From Plantago major (lineage: Eukaryota; Streptophyta; Magnoliopsida; Lamiales; Plantaginaceae), in contig CM048839.1 of the NCBI GenBank assembly GCA_026545765.1, forward strand, positions 61,935,677-61,999,676: 64,000 bases of DNA. The letters are read 5' to 3'. Under the pieces are notes generated by a model. The model was not told the DNA's origin. It was given only the letters and a program-made list of their open reading frames with translations, and ran no database searches. How positions within the stretch are numbered: the first letter of the stretch is position 1; each line of letters starts with the position of its first letter. This document shows positions 11,777-23,899 of the stretch, piece by piece. The translations under genes and the position numbers were made by a program.

Positions 11777-12383
11777 TTCCTTCTGACTTGGTTTCATTTC
11801 TATTCTGTTTAGGCCTTTTCTGTACTATGCTGCTGGAAATTTATCTGGACTACTGATTGGGATTGCGCTCCAGAACTTAGCATTGCTGGGAGTTAGCTGG
11901 GCTTATGTTTGGTCAGTGTTTTCTCTTATGATAGTCTCTGATGGGATCACCCCTATACTTTTTATTGTTTAGGCTGGCCTTGACGGACATCACCACCCTT
12001 TTCTTTCTTCTTTGCTTGGGTGGTATTCCTCCGTCTCGGTACATTCCGGTGCTTTCTCGTTACTCTTGGCGCGGCATTTAGATGCTTCGACATACTAGAC
12101 GACGGGGATCTCGTGTGTTGTTCGAAATGATTAAAAATATAGGCTCTGGTTGGGTTTGTTGGTAGGTCTATGATGGGTGTTACGCTGGTTCTTGCTAGAG
12201 TCAGTTGTTCTGGTTTTTCGGTGTTTATTTTGTTGTGCTGATGTGGGTACTAGTAGTTCTGATCTATGTTGTGGAACTTGATGTTACTTTGGAGGAACAT
12301 TTCTTATGCTCTCGTGATTTAATAAATTTTTTTATCTTTTCCAAAAAAAAAAAAAAAAAAAAAAAAACATTGATCACATGATC

Positions 12384-13480
12384 TTAGCAACAACACTACT
12401 ACGTTCCCCTATTCAAACTCTGCTTAACCGTACAATCAAAATTTCACGTAGGATGGATGGAATTTGAATGAATCTGGTGGGTTTAGCTCATCAACTTTAT
12501 ATATTATATTATATAAGAACACCCAACTGGTAATCTAAGCGCTAAAACATTAGCCTCAGTTTCTCACGTTTAACCTGATAAAACTTTATGTAACAAAATT
12601 CTCTCCCCCTACCCGGAATTTGCTCAACCGTAGAATCAAAATGTATAATTGATAATATAAATATCTATTATATATTAGTTGAAAATATAAATATCTATTA
12701 ATATAAACATAAATATTTTCAGAGTTTTATAGATAAATTTATATGAGACTTAATAAAAACTATATATGCAGCCAACATACAAAAACTAAACAGTAAAATA
12801 TATATTGGTTGAAAATGCAACTAATTCCACAAAATTCCACGTAGGATTGAAATAATTTAATAAATGCTATATTTTTTAAATTTAATTATTTCATTTTATC
12901 TTATTTAATAAATTTATATTTTATTTAATAAATAATATAATTTATTTATTGAATAATAGTATTCAAGATTGGTGTCTATGAATTCGTCTTGTCACGGAGA
13001 ATTTAAATATATGTTCAATAAAGTTTTCGGATTTTTGTAGATAAAATTATATGATATTTAATAAAAATTATATATGCAGAAAATAAATTGTGAAATATGT
13101 ATATACCGGTTGAAAATGCAACTAATTTCACGTAGAATTGAATTTACTAAATGCTTTATTTTTAAAATTTTATTATTTTATTTTATCTTATTTAATAAAT
13201 TTAAATTTTATTTTAATGGACAAAAAATTATTTAATTAATAATAGTATTCAAAATTGGTTTCTATGGATTCGTCTTGTCACGGCGAATTCAAATGTATGT
13301 TCAAAATATTTTTCTGAATTTTGTAGATAAAGTTATATGAAATTTACTAAAAACTATATAGACAGTCAACATACCAAAAATAACATTGAAATATATACTG
13401 ATTAAAATACAAATAACATTGAAATATATACTGATTAAAATACAATTAGTTCCACAAAATTCCACGTAGGACTGAGTGAA
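12384..13480. repeat. Older repeat with tandem array, flank of LINE-1
   Basis: Right half of the repeat that hosts LINE-1 (left half 5459-5755). After an ACTCTGCTTAACCGTA block, present again at about 12605-12632, come units of about 275-280 bases (clear units near 12930-13200 and 13205-13480). Each carries ATTCAAGATTGGTGTCTATG, a TTCGTCTTGTCACGG block and TTTGTAGATAAAGTTATATG. The same arrangement recurs at 53045-54480. Nature unknown; no coding or terminal structure is seen. Confidence 0.7.
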
Positions 13481-13750
13481 TCTGGTGAGGTTCAGACCCA
13501 TGTGCTTTATATAATATATGGATGGATGGATGGATTCGACATTCATCATTCATAATACAAGATGAGATAAATAAAAAGATGAATAGGTAAAAAAAATCGA
13601 ATGAAAAACTAAACCTCGTGGACCATCTATGAGATCATCCCAATAGCAAATATAAAAAATAAACTAGAGATGAATTGACCTAACAAACTACACAAACGGA
13701 TAACTGCTTATGCGTCTCTAATCTTGTTGCCTTGTGTACTTGGTGGAGTA

Positions 13751-14011
13751 CCCTCCTAATCTTATCTTTCCATTTCGTAAAAAATTACATTTTGCAATAT
13801 TATGCTCAGATTATTTGACTGATTTACTTTCTTAAACGATATTAATAAATAAATTATTAAAATTATATAATTAAAATTTAGTAATTAAATTTTTATTATA
13901 TGATTTTATTAAATTATTTACTATTATCGTTTATGAGTAATTTTTGGTCAAACTCGAAGACAGTTGACCGGTCAAAGTAAAAATGTTACACTTTCTCTGA
14001 AATGGAGGGAG
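13751..14011. mobile_element. Stowaway-like MITE
   Basis: Right end TGAAATGGAGGGAG followed by TA; left end TA then CCCTCCTAATC, then TTTCCATTTCGT. Size (261 bp), TA TSD and AT-rich interior fit Stowaway, but the left terminal repeat matches only partly. Confidence 0.5.
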
Positions 14012-14469
14012 TATAAACTTAGAGAACTGTCATCTTGTATAAACTCAATCCCTTTAAACTCTATAAAACCTATCTAGAACTTTGGGGTGTTCCAGTGCAA
14101 CTTGTATTATCAATAGTTCTCAATTAAATGGCCAAATTATCAATAAACTCCTTTTGAGAAATTAAAAGCTATTTACCTTCGATTCACAATGCTTTATAAG
14201 AATTTAGAACGATTCGTTTTCGATCAATGTAATTTTGGTCTGGCAAAATTAAGTTACATCAACTTAAAACAAAGTTAATAAAAATAAACTCTAGTGTGTG
14301 GGAGAAAACATGTGAGTGTACATTAGGAAAAGAACAAACACAAATGGGATTATACTACTCCAGATTAAAATTTTATTTTTGATTTTTATTCACTTTTTCC
14401 ATATTATGACTACAAATAATTTCAACTAAGACGGCTAAAATAATCAAAATGAATATGCCATAAAAATAT

Positions 14470-15221
14470 GGGTAAGGCTCTGAGGAAGGAATGGTCTCTA
14501 AATAATTTATGTAGGGACGAACCTATGTTATTAATAAAATCTTTGGTGTTATTAGTCAAAATGTATGTGTACTCACATTGGTGTTTTTCAATATTATAAA
14601 AGAATTCATTAACAATATGGATTTTTAGATTTACAACATGAATGATTTTATTGTTAAGATAGATCCGTCTTTAAATTAATTATCTCAAGATATTGTTTCT
14701 TAATAACCTTTGTGTAAAAGTATAATGGTTATATTTTCATAATAATGTTTCATAAAATAAGCTCTTCCAGACGCATCACAACCAAAATTTACATCAGTAT
14801 CCCATGCAACTACTCTCCATCACCGTGCAGAACTCAAATGGAGATAAATTTAGGAAAAAATCAAAAGTATCAATACAGTTATTTTTTGAAAGATTGTCCG
14901 TTACTTCTAGAGACGATATGGATATCACAACTTAACTACAAATAACAACATTGTATATATGTTTAATATAACTGCATAATCGTGCATTCTTTTTAACACA
15001 AAGTCTTCTAACATACGATCTTTGATAACTTATATAGAAACATAGAAACGAACCTATGTTATCAATTAACTCATTAATGCTATTAATCAGAACGTCTATA
15101 GTGTTAATGAAATAGGTTCTTTTATAATGTGAAAAAATATTAATAATATTAAAGAGTTTATTGATAACCTAGTCCGTACCTAGAAAAATTATTTAGAGAC
15201 CGTTCGTCAGAACACTTACTC
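14470..15221. mobile_element. Mutator-like element with about 85-bp inverted ends
   Basis: The left end (GGGTAAGGCTCTGAGGAAGG, then a TGGTCTCTAAATAATTT block) is matched in reverse complement by the right end (GAGTAAGTGTTCTGACGAAC, then GGTCTCTAAATAATTT). Similarity continues for about 85 bases including a GTTAT(T/C)AATAAA block. About 750 bp with no transposase. A clear 9-bp TSD is not seen, so the exact ends are uncertain by a few bases. Confidence 0.65.
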
Positions 15222-15885
15222 TTCTCTTAAAGGGTGTTAAGTACATTATTAAATTTATAATGTTTGTAACTAAATTATATTAACAAACATACAATATTAA
15301 TCCGTTTTTAAGAAAAGAATTGATCATTATTATTTATTACCCATCACATAGCAAGAAGAAATGAAAAAAAAAGTATTTCACATCATATTTCTATATACAT
15401 TCTCTCAACGTAGCAAATAGAGAGAAAAAGAGGTACTCCTATTTCACATCATATTTCGACATACATTCTCCAAGCTACATTGGCTTGTTGTTCGGACTTC
15501 CATTGGCTTCAAAGGATTTACACCTAATGATTACTTTACTTAAACTTAGTTATCCTTGTTGGCTAAGCTGACTACTACGGACTATGTCATCTTTCACCAT
15601 GAACATATTCATCCTAGAAATTTTGTCAAAATTTGTGTTATCTTAGAAATGCGAAGCTAAATTTAATTTAGTTCACCTCATTCCGCCATCCTAGACATTT
15701 CATTCAGACGTATAACTCTAGCATAAAATCCTGAAACATATAAATGAACATACCAAGGAAATATAAAAGACATGTGAGTTGAGATTAGCACCGAATAATC
15801 GATTTTTTTTTTTTTGCATCATAGAAGGAAGACACACCTGCACTTCCCCGAATATGGCGCAAAATAAAGACAGTAGAGAAGAATG
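15222..15885. other. AT-rich spacer, nothing recognised
   Basis: No coding potential, terminal repeat or RNA signature seen. A poly(T) run lies near 15805-15815. Confidence 0.5.
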
Positions 15886-15895
15886 TATTTGTGGC

Positions 15896-16391
15896 GGGTA
15901 AAATCCATTTTTGTTACTCCAGTGTGAGACATTTCAAATATTGGTGCTCTAGAGTGGTCGTGTCCAATTGAGGTACTAGATATCAGTGACCAATTACAAT
16001 TAATGTACTAATTGTAAATTAGAAGGCGGACATGCCAATCGGTCCCAAATTACAATTATCATAACCCCAATTTTACGTGAATTTGATCAATTGAAGGTGA
16101 ATCGAGACAAAAATGATGAAAAATCGTACGAAAAAGAATATGACAAGGAAGAATTTGACGAGTGTGAGTGGGACGAAGTCCACGATGTATTGCGAACGAT
16201 CGATTTTTCATGTCTATCTCCCGACATTTAACATTCGCTCATGCATGAATGACACATCCCACCTTCTAAATGCAATTAGTACCTTAATTGTAAATAGTCA
16301 TTGATATTTAGTAAATCAATTGGACACGACCACTCTAGAGTACCAAAATTGGAAATGCTTCACACTGGAGTACCAAAAATGATTTTTACAC
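15896..16391. mobile_element. Mutator-like MITE, 496 bp, 10-bp TSD
   Basis: Flanked by identical TATTTGTGGC at 15886-15895 and 16392-16401. The ends are long inverted repeats of about 165 bp: left GGGTAAAATCCATTTTTG, right (reverse complement) GTGTAAAAATCATTTTTG, both then TTACTCCAGTGTGA or GTACTCCAGTGTGA and a shared CTCTAGAGTGGTCGTGTCCA block. The long inverted ends and 9-10-bp TSD fit Mutator-like elements. No transposase; the interior frame 16113-16304 is not recognised. Confidence 0.82.
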
Positions 16392-16401
16392 TATTTGTGG
16401 C

Positions 16402-16737
16402 AAATGAATCAAAAGGTCGATTTCGACAATCGACCACCATTTATTGCACAATTTGGTGTGAATCGAATTTGACTGAATCTATATATAAGCAATTCAGGAA
16501 GAGATGAATCAACCTAACTCCATACCTGAGTCCACAACCCATCAGTGAAATTCCAAAAGCTTTTGTTGTAAATTGGTGGATATATTGTGGGATTGTGCCT
16601 CTATATAAATGGCGTTCTGGTAAAATGGCGATGCGGTGGACAATTTAAATAAATCTGTTGGTAGAGATAATTGTAGTATTTTTCGTTTAGTGTGCAGTTT
16701 TGTAGAAATTTCAAAGAATCTTCGTAACATAATATCA
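16402..16737. other. Spacer between MITE and LINE-2
   Basis: About 335 bases in which I see nothing beyond AT-rich sequence. Confidence 0.5.
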
Positions 16738-16772
16738 AATTATGGTTGTCTTGAGTTGGCAAATAGCATACA

Positions 16773-19136
16773 ATGAGAGAGAAAGGTTTGGGGAGAGGAG
16801 AGAGAAACGGGAGAATACCAAGGGTCGACTATCGCTTACAGACAACGGCTAGATTCACCGGAGAACGTCGTAATGATCGGCCTCAACATACAAGGCAGAA
16901 AGAGGGATGGATGATGGATGGACCCTGGTAACTGGGCGGCGCAAACAGAATTGGTACAGGGAAGAAAGGATAAGAGTGGGAAAGATCGACGAAAAGTTCA
17001 TCAACGTATATATGACTAATTTTCCTGAGGACTGGACTGAAGCACCATTGAAGGAAATACTGGAGAAATATGTGGGGAGAATAGCAGATGTTTCAATACC
17101 CAGAAAGCGGGCAAAGGATGGGAAACGTTTTGCCTTCATTCGATTTTACAGAGTACGAGACGAGGAGGCATTACTGACCAGAGCCAAAGGTGTTTGGATT
17201 GGTTTGAACAAGCTTCTAGCCAATAAAGCAAGATTCAACCAAGTAGGGGAATCGGAAGAGTTTCGGAAATTGGAAAAGAAATTGGATGGTAAGCAAGGGA
17301 GTAAAGCTCAAGGAGGATCGAAGGAATCAGGAGATGGGAATCGATGGATGATTCTAAGGGATAACAGAACACAGCAAGACATGGGTGAAAAGGTGGAGAG
17401 AAATCCAAGAACTACTAATCAAGTGCCAAATATGAGGATGTCATGGAAAAAGATTCTGAAACCGGGAGAAGCACTGGCACCGGTTGAAAATATTTAGTTG
17501 CAGAAGAGTAATGGACAACTGGAACCACCATTGAATGAAGAAAAGAGGAATGAGTGGGTGGAAACTTGTTTGGTGGGTCAATTGAAAGTAAAGGTCTTAG
17601 GGCACCAATTGGAGAAGCTGTTAGAATCTAATGGTCACAAAGGCTTCAGTTGTGATATGATTATGGGTCTTGGAAAATGCTGATACAGTGGCTAGAACAA
17701 ACTTGCTAGCAGAAGAGGAGGAATGGCTAAGTGAATGGTTTGTATTTCTAAGACCATGGTCGAAGAGGGATGTAAATGGACGGAGAAAGGTTTGGATGAG
17801 CATATATGGAATCCCATTACATGGATGGAAAAAAGAGATCTTCATGGAAGTGGGAAGTAGATTTGGTAAAGTAGTTGAAGTTCACCAAATTACGGAAGGC
17901 ATAAAGGATTTCAGGAAAGGAATGGTACTTATTAATACACCTAAGTTCGAAGTTATCAGGAGGAAGGCATCAGTGAGGATTGCAGGAGAAACTTATGGGG
18001 TTAATGTTGTCGAGGAAATTCACCCGTTTGACTTTAATATGGTATGGGGTTCATCAAGATGGAATGAGGCGAAGGAAACCAATCTCCAGAATACAGAGAC
18101 CGGAAGAAGGAATGGTGATTTCTTTTCAGGTTACTCGTCGGATGAGTATGAGGAAGAGGAGGAGAATGAAATTAGTGATTGGGATGATGCTAGTGTTGAT
18201 GATCAAGGAATTGAAATAAGAGAGGAAGCGTTGGAGATGCAAGACGAAGAAATTTTAGAGCGACTGGAAAAACTTGGAAAGATGGCGACTAGACAAGATA
18301 GAAGGAAGAATGATGATGAAGTTTTAGCATCCACCAAAACAAGGGTGGATACGCAGACACCTGTAGTTAATGAAGAAATTCAGAGCCCTAAAGGTGTGAA
18401 GAAATCGAGTCTTGAGAAGATTGAAAAGAATAAAACCAAGAAGGATGAGGAGAAGGAGGCGGGCGGGGTTGAAAATTCAGAGGAACAGGAGCACATTACT
18501 GATGAGCAGTCGAGAGAAAACGAGAGTGATCAAGGAACTGATTCAGAGGACCCTGACTACGATGGTAGTAAAGATGAGGTGATGCAAGAGGATGAATTAA
18601 TATTGGGGTCTGACCCATTTGAGTTACAAGGTCTCATTGATAAAGCTCTGAACAAGCCGAAAAGAACAGTGGCAAAGAAGAAAGTAGCAAAGTCTCAACA
18701 AACTCGGAACAAGGAATGGAAAGAATTTATTGGTGATCTGAATAGTGCTGGGAAAAGTGATGCATTAGAAGCAAATCGTACAACAAGGCAGGGCAAAGGA
18801 AAAGGAAATAAAAGAGGAAGGCCTAGAAAAAATGAATCAAGGAAAGCGAAGAAAGGAAAAGGAACGGGGGCAGAGCTTGGTAACGCAAGGAATGGTGATC
18901 GAATTGTAAGTGTGCAGGTTAGTCACTTGATAGAAGGAAGCTGCAATGTCATCAGAAAATCAGTGGATAGTGATGTGGGAGATTTTGCGACTCTGGGAAT
19001 GAACTTAGGATTGCTGCAAGCAAAGGAGGCTGAAAAAGCAAGTGGTATGTTTGCTGAATGGGAAAAACGTGATCAAACAGGGGCGATATTAGCAAATTTG
19101 GACAGCTCAGGTGTTGGTTCAAATAAGTGTGGATGA
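16773..19136 (+). pseudogene. LINE-2 ORF1, RRM and AT-hook-like protein, broken
   Basis: The first ATG of the element is at 16773; its frame closes at TAA about 16930 after DGPW, while the conserved start (MDDGWTLVTGRRKQ) is in another frame from 16907, so one frameshift lies near 16905. Counting from 16907, residues 34-39 (VYMTNF) and 73-80 (KRFAFIRF) are RRM boxes. After TAG at 17495-17497 and a shift before 17670 the frame runs open to 19136: RPWSKRDVNGRRKVW and YGIPLHGW mark the DUF4283-like part. A long Asp/Glu/Lys-rich region follows, then a basic stretch with KRGRPRK (about 18811-18831), an AT-hook core. The stop TGA (19134-19136) overlaps the ORF2 start. Presumed to coat element RNA; the AT hook suggests added DNA binding, which is inference. 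Confidence 0.85.
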
Positions 19137-22100
19137 TGAAGCTACTCAGTTTTAATACAAGAGGGTTGGGGGGAGCCATAAAGAAAAAAGAAATTCAAAA
19201 AATAATTAGGAAAGAAAATGTGGACTTCGTTTGCATTCAAGAAACGAAGAAAGATTCAATAAGTAGAAAAGTAGTGGAACAATTGTGGGGTGGTACCAAT
19301 GTAGACTGGGTGTTTGCAGGAGCTTTAGGAGCATCGGGGGGTTTGTTATGCTTGTGGGACAGTGATTGTTTTACGAAGAAGGAGTTTTGGGGCGAAGAGG
19401 GTGTATTGGGTGTCAAAGGTTATTGGAGAGGTGAGTCGGTGGAGATTTTGAACATCTATGCGCCTTGTGATGTGCAAAAGAAAAACACACTGTGGGAGCT
19501 GATTGGTGGAAGAATTGAAGGGGATAAAAGGGTGAAGCGTTGTATCTGTGGTGATTTTAATGCCGTCAGAAAGAACGAAGAGAGGAAGGGCAGAAGAGTT
19601 GAAGGGGATAGAAAAAGCATGAAGGATTTTAACTCTTTTATTGAGAACTCAGAACTTGTGGACTTACCATTGACGAGGCGGAAGTTTACTTGGTACCGTG
19701 GTAACGGTGAAAGTTGTAGTCGCCTTGATCGCTTCCTTTTCTCGGCAAGTTGGATGGACAAATGGCCAAATCTTGTGCAATGCGGCCTAAAACGGAGAAT
19801 CTCTGATCATGTTGCACTGGTGGTGAAGGAAGTATGGAAGGATTGGGGACCTAGGCCTTTCCGCTTTGTTAATAGCTGGACTCGTGAGAAAAAAATTAAT
19901 GAGATTGTGAAGGAATCATGGGAGCAGGAGGGTATTGATGGATGGGGGAGTTTTGTAGTAACCGAAAAGTTGAAAAGATTGAAGAAAAGACTAAAGGAAT
20001 GGAGCAGTAAGGAGATTGGGAGTTTGGATGCAAAAATTGAAAAACTTGTGTAGGAAATGCAACTTGATGATGAGCGTTTGGAGGCTACTGAAGACGATTT
20101 TGGCTCTGTGGAATATGTAGTGGACTTGTCTGCCAGAAATTCCGTCCCTACAGTAAGGAATGATATTGGGCCGATTTTTGATGGGCCCGGAGGTATGATA
20201 ATGCTAGGCACAGAGGCGAGTTCTGAGACAACTCTTAGCGCAGGACAGAACCGATTAGCACAGAGAGCTGAACTGGAAAAATTGTTGACTATCAAAGAGA
20301 GATTGAGGAGACAGCAGGCGAAAGTTAAGTGGATTGCGGAAGGAGATTCAAACACTAAGTTTTTCCATGGTGCCATTGATAGGAGAAGGAGGAGGAATGG
20401 GATTCCGGGTATTCGAATTGAAGGGGAGTGGAAAGAAGATGTGAAGGAGGTGAAGGAGGGTATTCGGGACTACTTTGAAAACCATTTTCAGTCCAAGAGG
20501 TATGGCCATTTCAGGGCTGAAGGAATGGATGGGAGCAAACTGGAGCTGGAGGACCAAATGATGCTCGAACAGGTGTTCGAATTGGATGAAATCAAAGATG
20601 CCATGATGAACTGTGGATTAGAAAAGAGCCCTGGACCGGATGGCTTTAATGGACATTTCTTTCGATCTTGTTGGGATGTGATCAAGGAGGATGTTCATAG
20701 GGTTTCCAAGAATTTCACAAAAATGGCAAGCTATGCAACGGTATGAACTCTACATTCATCACACTTGTACCTAACGTAGCCAATCCTTTAAACATCTCCG
20801 AGTATAGACCGATTTCTTTGATCAATGGTGTGTATAAAATTTTGTCAAAAGTGTTGGCTAATAGGTTAGGGAAAGTGCTTGAGAAAATAATTTCTAAGAC
20901 CCAATCAACATTCATAGGTGCTAGGAATATTCTTGATGGAGTGCTTATTGCCAATGAAATCATCGATGAAGCAAAAAAAGAAAAAGAAAAGCATGTTTAT
21001 GCTTAAACTTGATTTCGAAAAAGCTTATGATTCGGTGAGTTGGACATTTCTCTTTGACATGATGAGAGTTCTAGGATTTGGAGAGGTGTGGATTGGTTGG
21101 ATTAGAGAATGTGTTTCAAATGTGTCTATGTCAATCCTAGTCAATGGGAGCCCTACAAAAGAATTTAAAGTGCATCAAGGGTTAAGACAAGGAGATTCCC
21201 TATCTCCTTTCTTATACTTAATTGTAGCGGAGGGCTTGAGTCGTATGATTAGGAAAGCATGTGTCATGGAAAAAATTCAATCCTATCCTTGTGGGGAAAA
21301 ATTTGGTTCCCGTGTCTCTTCTACAATTTGCGGATGACTCTCTTATTATGGGTGAAGGGTACGAAAAGAATATTAAAACAATCAAAGGTGTGTTGAGATG
21401 TTTTGAATTCTTTTCGGGACTCAAAAAATAAATTTTAGGAAGAGTAGTCTTGTGAATTTTGGGTGTGAAGAGTCATGTGTTCAACTTTGGGCCAACTATC
21501 TTAATTGTCAAATTGGTTCTTGTCCCTTCAACTATCTCGTGGGTGGCAAAGCTAGAGAGCGTAGAACTTGGGCATAAGTGAAAGAAAAGTTTGAGAGTAG
21601 ATTAGGAGTATGGGAGAACAAGTACTTGTCATTGGGTGGTAGAATTGTGTTGAATAATGCGGTTCTTAATGCCATCCCAATTTATTTCTTCTCGTTTTTT
21701 AAAGCTCCTAAATCTATTCTTAAAGATCTTATGAGAATGCAAAAAGATTTTTTGTGGGGGATGAGTATGGATAAAGAAAGAAGGAAAATTGCATAGGTAA
21801 GTTGGAATAAAATTTGTTTGCCAAAGGAAGAGGGGGGTCTTAGAATAAAAAAACTTAATATTTTTAATCTTGCTCTCTTGGGAAGATGGGCTTGGAAGTT
21901 GTTAGTGGGGGGTAAGGAGCTTTGGTTGAAAATCTTAGAGTCAAAATATGGGTGTTTTGAGACAATGTTGACTCCTTCTTGTCAAATAAAAAATGTGGGC
22001 GCATGTGGTCGGATTGGTGGAGGGACCTTGTACGGGATGTGGGAGCTAGTACTTGGTTCAAGAATAATTGCAAGCAGAAAATTGAAAATGGGGATGAAAC

Positions 22101-22873
22101 TTCCTTTTGGGATAGGAAATGGGGACCTTTCGAGGGAAGGCTCTAAGGATTTATTCCCAAGGCTCTACCAATTGGAATCTAAGCCGCATTGTACGATCAA
22201 TGAAAGATTGGTCGTAGCCTTGGATGGTAACATGTCCATGATGTGGCAATGGACAAGGCCATTGTTGGAAAGAGAGCTTGAGGTTGTAAGGGGTCTTGAA
22301 GAAGAGCTAAAGTTGATAATTTTGCAACCAAATGCTAAAGATTTTTGGCTTTGGGATGGGAAAAAATCCGATTGCTACTTGACTAGGGAGGGGTACAAAA
22401 AACTTGTCTTCAATGTCGATGCCAACCCTATGAAATCTTGGTCTAAAGTGGTTTGGAATAAATTGGTCCCGTCCAAGGTAAATGCTTTTGTGTGGAAGTT
22501 GCTTCAAAATAAAATCCCAACCAAGGATAACTTGCTCAAAAGAGGTGTGTTTTTGAATGAATTTGATAAGTGTTGCACAGTATGTGAAGATAAGTTGGAA
22601 GATGTATGGCACATTTTTGGGGATTGTAAGCTAGCAAGGGAGGTATGGACTTTAGTTTATGATTGGCTTCAAGTTCCTCCGGTTGTTGGTAATAGTATGT
22701 GTGAATTGTTGGAAAATCATGGTAAACTACCTTTAAAATTTAGGAGGAATATTTGTCATATTTTTTGGCATTGCACCATTTGGAACCTTTGGAGAGCTAG
22801 GAATGATTTTTTGTATAGAAATGAGTTGGCATCTAAATGGCAAATTCTGGACAGAATTAAAATCAATTCATGA
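19133..22873 (+). pseudogene. LINE-2 ORF2: endonuclease, reverse transcriptase, zf-RVT, broken
   Basis: ATG at 19133 overlaps the ORF1 stop as ATGA. The endonuclease is open to TAG at 20051-20053 and keeps all visible catalytic motifs: SFNTRG, CIQETK, CICGDFNAVR (about 19537-19566) and RISDHVAL (about 19797-19820). The RT follows in several frames: KSPGPDGFNGHFF (about 20622), YRPISLINGVYK, LKLDFEKAYDSVSW (about 21004), LRQGDSLSPF and FADD (about 21329-21340). zf-RVT lies near 22560-22630 (CCTVCEDKLEDVWHIFGDC). The last frame (21818-22873) is open for 351 codons to TGA. Breaks: TAG at 20051, shifts near 20740 and 21000, at least one more near 21300-21430, and stops near 21429, 21575 and 21794. 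Confidence 0.9.
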
Positions 22874-23204
22874 ATTTGGCTCAAAGGGAAGAATAAATTG
22901 TCAGGTTATAACCAGTTAGGATCTTGGATCCTGGAACCTGTGCTGAGCCTTACTGCATGATATTTTATGTGGTGCAAGCTGACTTTTTTGTTTGGAATTA
23001 TTCTGTTTGGATTGCTCTTTGTAATTATTTTAACAGGTTCAGGAAAATCAGGAAGGCTGGCGCCTTGATGCTGAGAAAGAAAGCAAATGGTTCAGGCGTG
23101 GCCCCACGTGACATGATGGAGTAAGTAATGATGAGGGGTGGTCTTTTTGTAAGTGGGGTCTTGATAATCATTGTGTCTTTTTTGAACAAGCACTACAAAA
23201 AAAA

Positions 23205-23585
23205 CCAGTTTTAGCGACGAAATTATCCGTCGCTAAAATTGTGCCGATCCGTCGCTAAATCCTTAGCGACGGATAACCCTCCGTCTCGAAACCAGTCGTC
23301 ACTATTTTTATTGGCGACGGATAGATATTCCGTCGCTAAATAACGACGAACTGGCGACGGATTAATCCGTTGACCAGTCCGTCCGAATTGGCGACGGATT
23401 ACGTATCCGTCGCTTATTAGAGACGGGATTTAGCGACGGATGTGTTCCGTCAATAAATTCCACCACTAAGTCGGCTTAGTTCGGTTGACATTTAGCGACG
23501 GAAAAAATCCGTCGCTAAATGTCAACGGGCTAATTCGCCCTTCGTTCGTGAATTTAGCGACGGATTTTGTTCCGTCGCTAAATTC
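23205..23585. repeat. CACTA-1 left subterminal repeats
   Basis: More than ten copies of a 10-12-base motif, (TTAGC)GACGGAT or its complement ATCCGTCGC(TAAA), often arranged as inverted pairs a few bases apart. In En/Spm such motifs are the binding sites of the TnpA-type protein and are needed for transposition. The motif carries GTCGC, unlike the GTCCC of CACTA-2. Confidence 0.9.
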
Positions 23586-23899
23586 ACTGTTTAAATTTTT
23601 TTTTTTTAATATTTTCGTTTCACCTGTTTTTTCACATAATATAATCATAGATAATATACCCGAAACAATTAAATTGCATTAATATATCCGAAACAATATA
23701 AATTATCTATAAATAAACCGAAACAAGAATTAAAAGGTGAAATAGTGTCAAATTATCCATAACAAGTCCATAATAAGTCTGATGTAACTAAGAATAATCG
23801 GGAGGAGGCGGTGGGTGAGACTGGGAAGAACTACTGAACATCTGGGTCAAAGCGTCCATCCATTTGAGCCATCTGAGCCTTCCTCAAGCACTTGCTCGT

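Larger units (their letters stand above)
5772..12367 (+). mobile_element. Complete-length L1-type LINE (LINE-1), 6.6 kb
   Basis: Bounded by a perfect 16-bp TSD, CATTGATCACATGATC, at 5756-5771 and 12368-12383, with a poly(A) tail of about 25 bases at 12343-12367. Order: very short 5' UTR, ORF1 (RRM type), ORF2 (endonuclease, reverse transcriptase, zf-RVT), 3' UTR 11777-12342 with an AATAAA-like signal just before the tail. Both ORFs are broken, but the RT core is open for 541 codons. ORF1 with an RRM instead of only a zinc knuckle places it in the plant L1 group known for such ORF1 proteins (BNR-like in beet). Confidence 0.93.

Noticed and set aside
23205-23585. CRISPR-like array of short repeats
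   Set aside because: Units are in both orientations with irregular spacing at both ends of a CACTA element; these are subterminal transposase-binding repeats.
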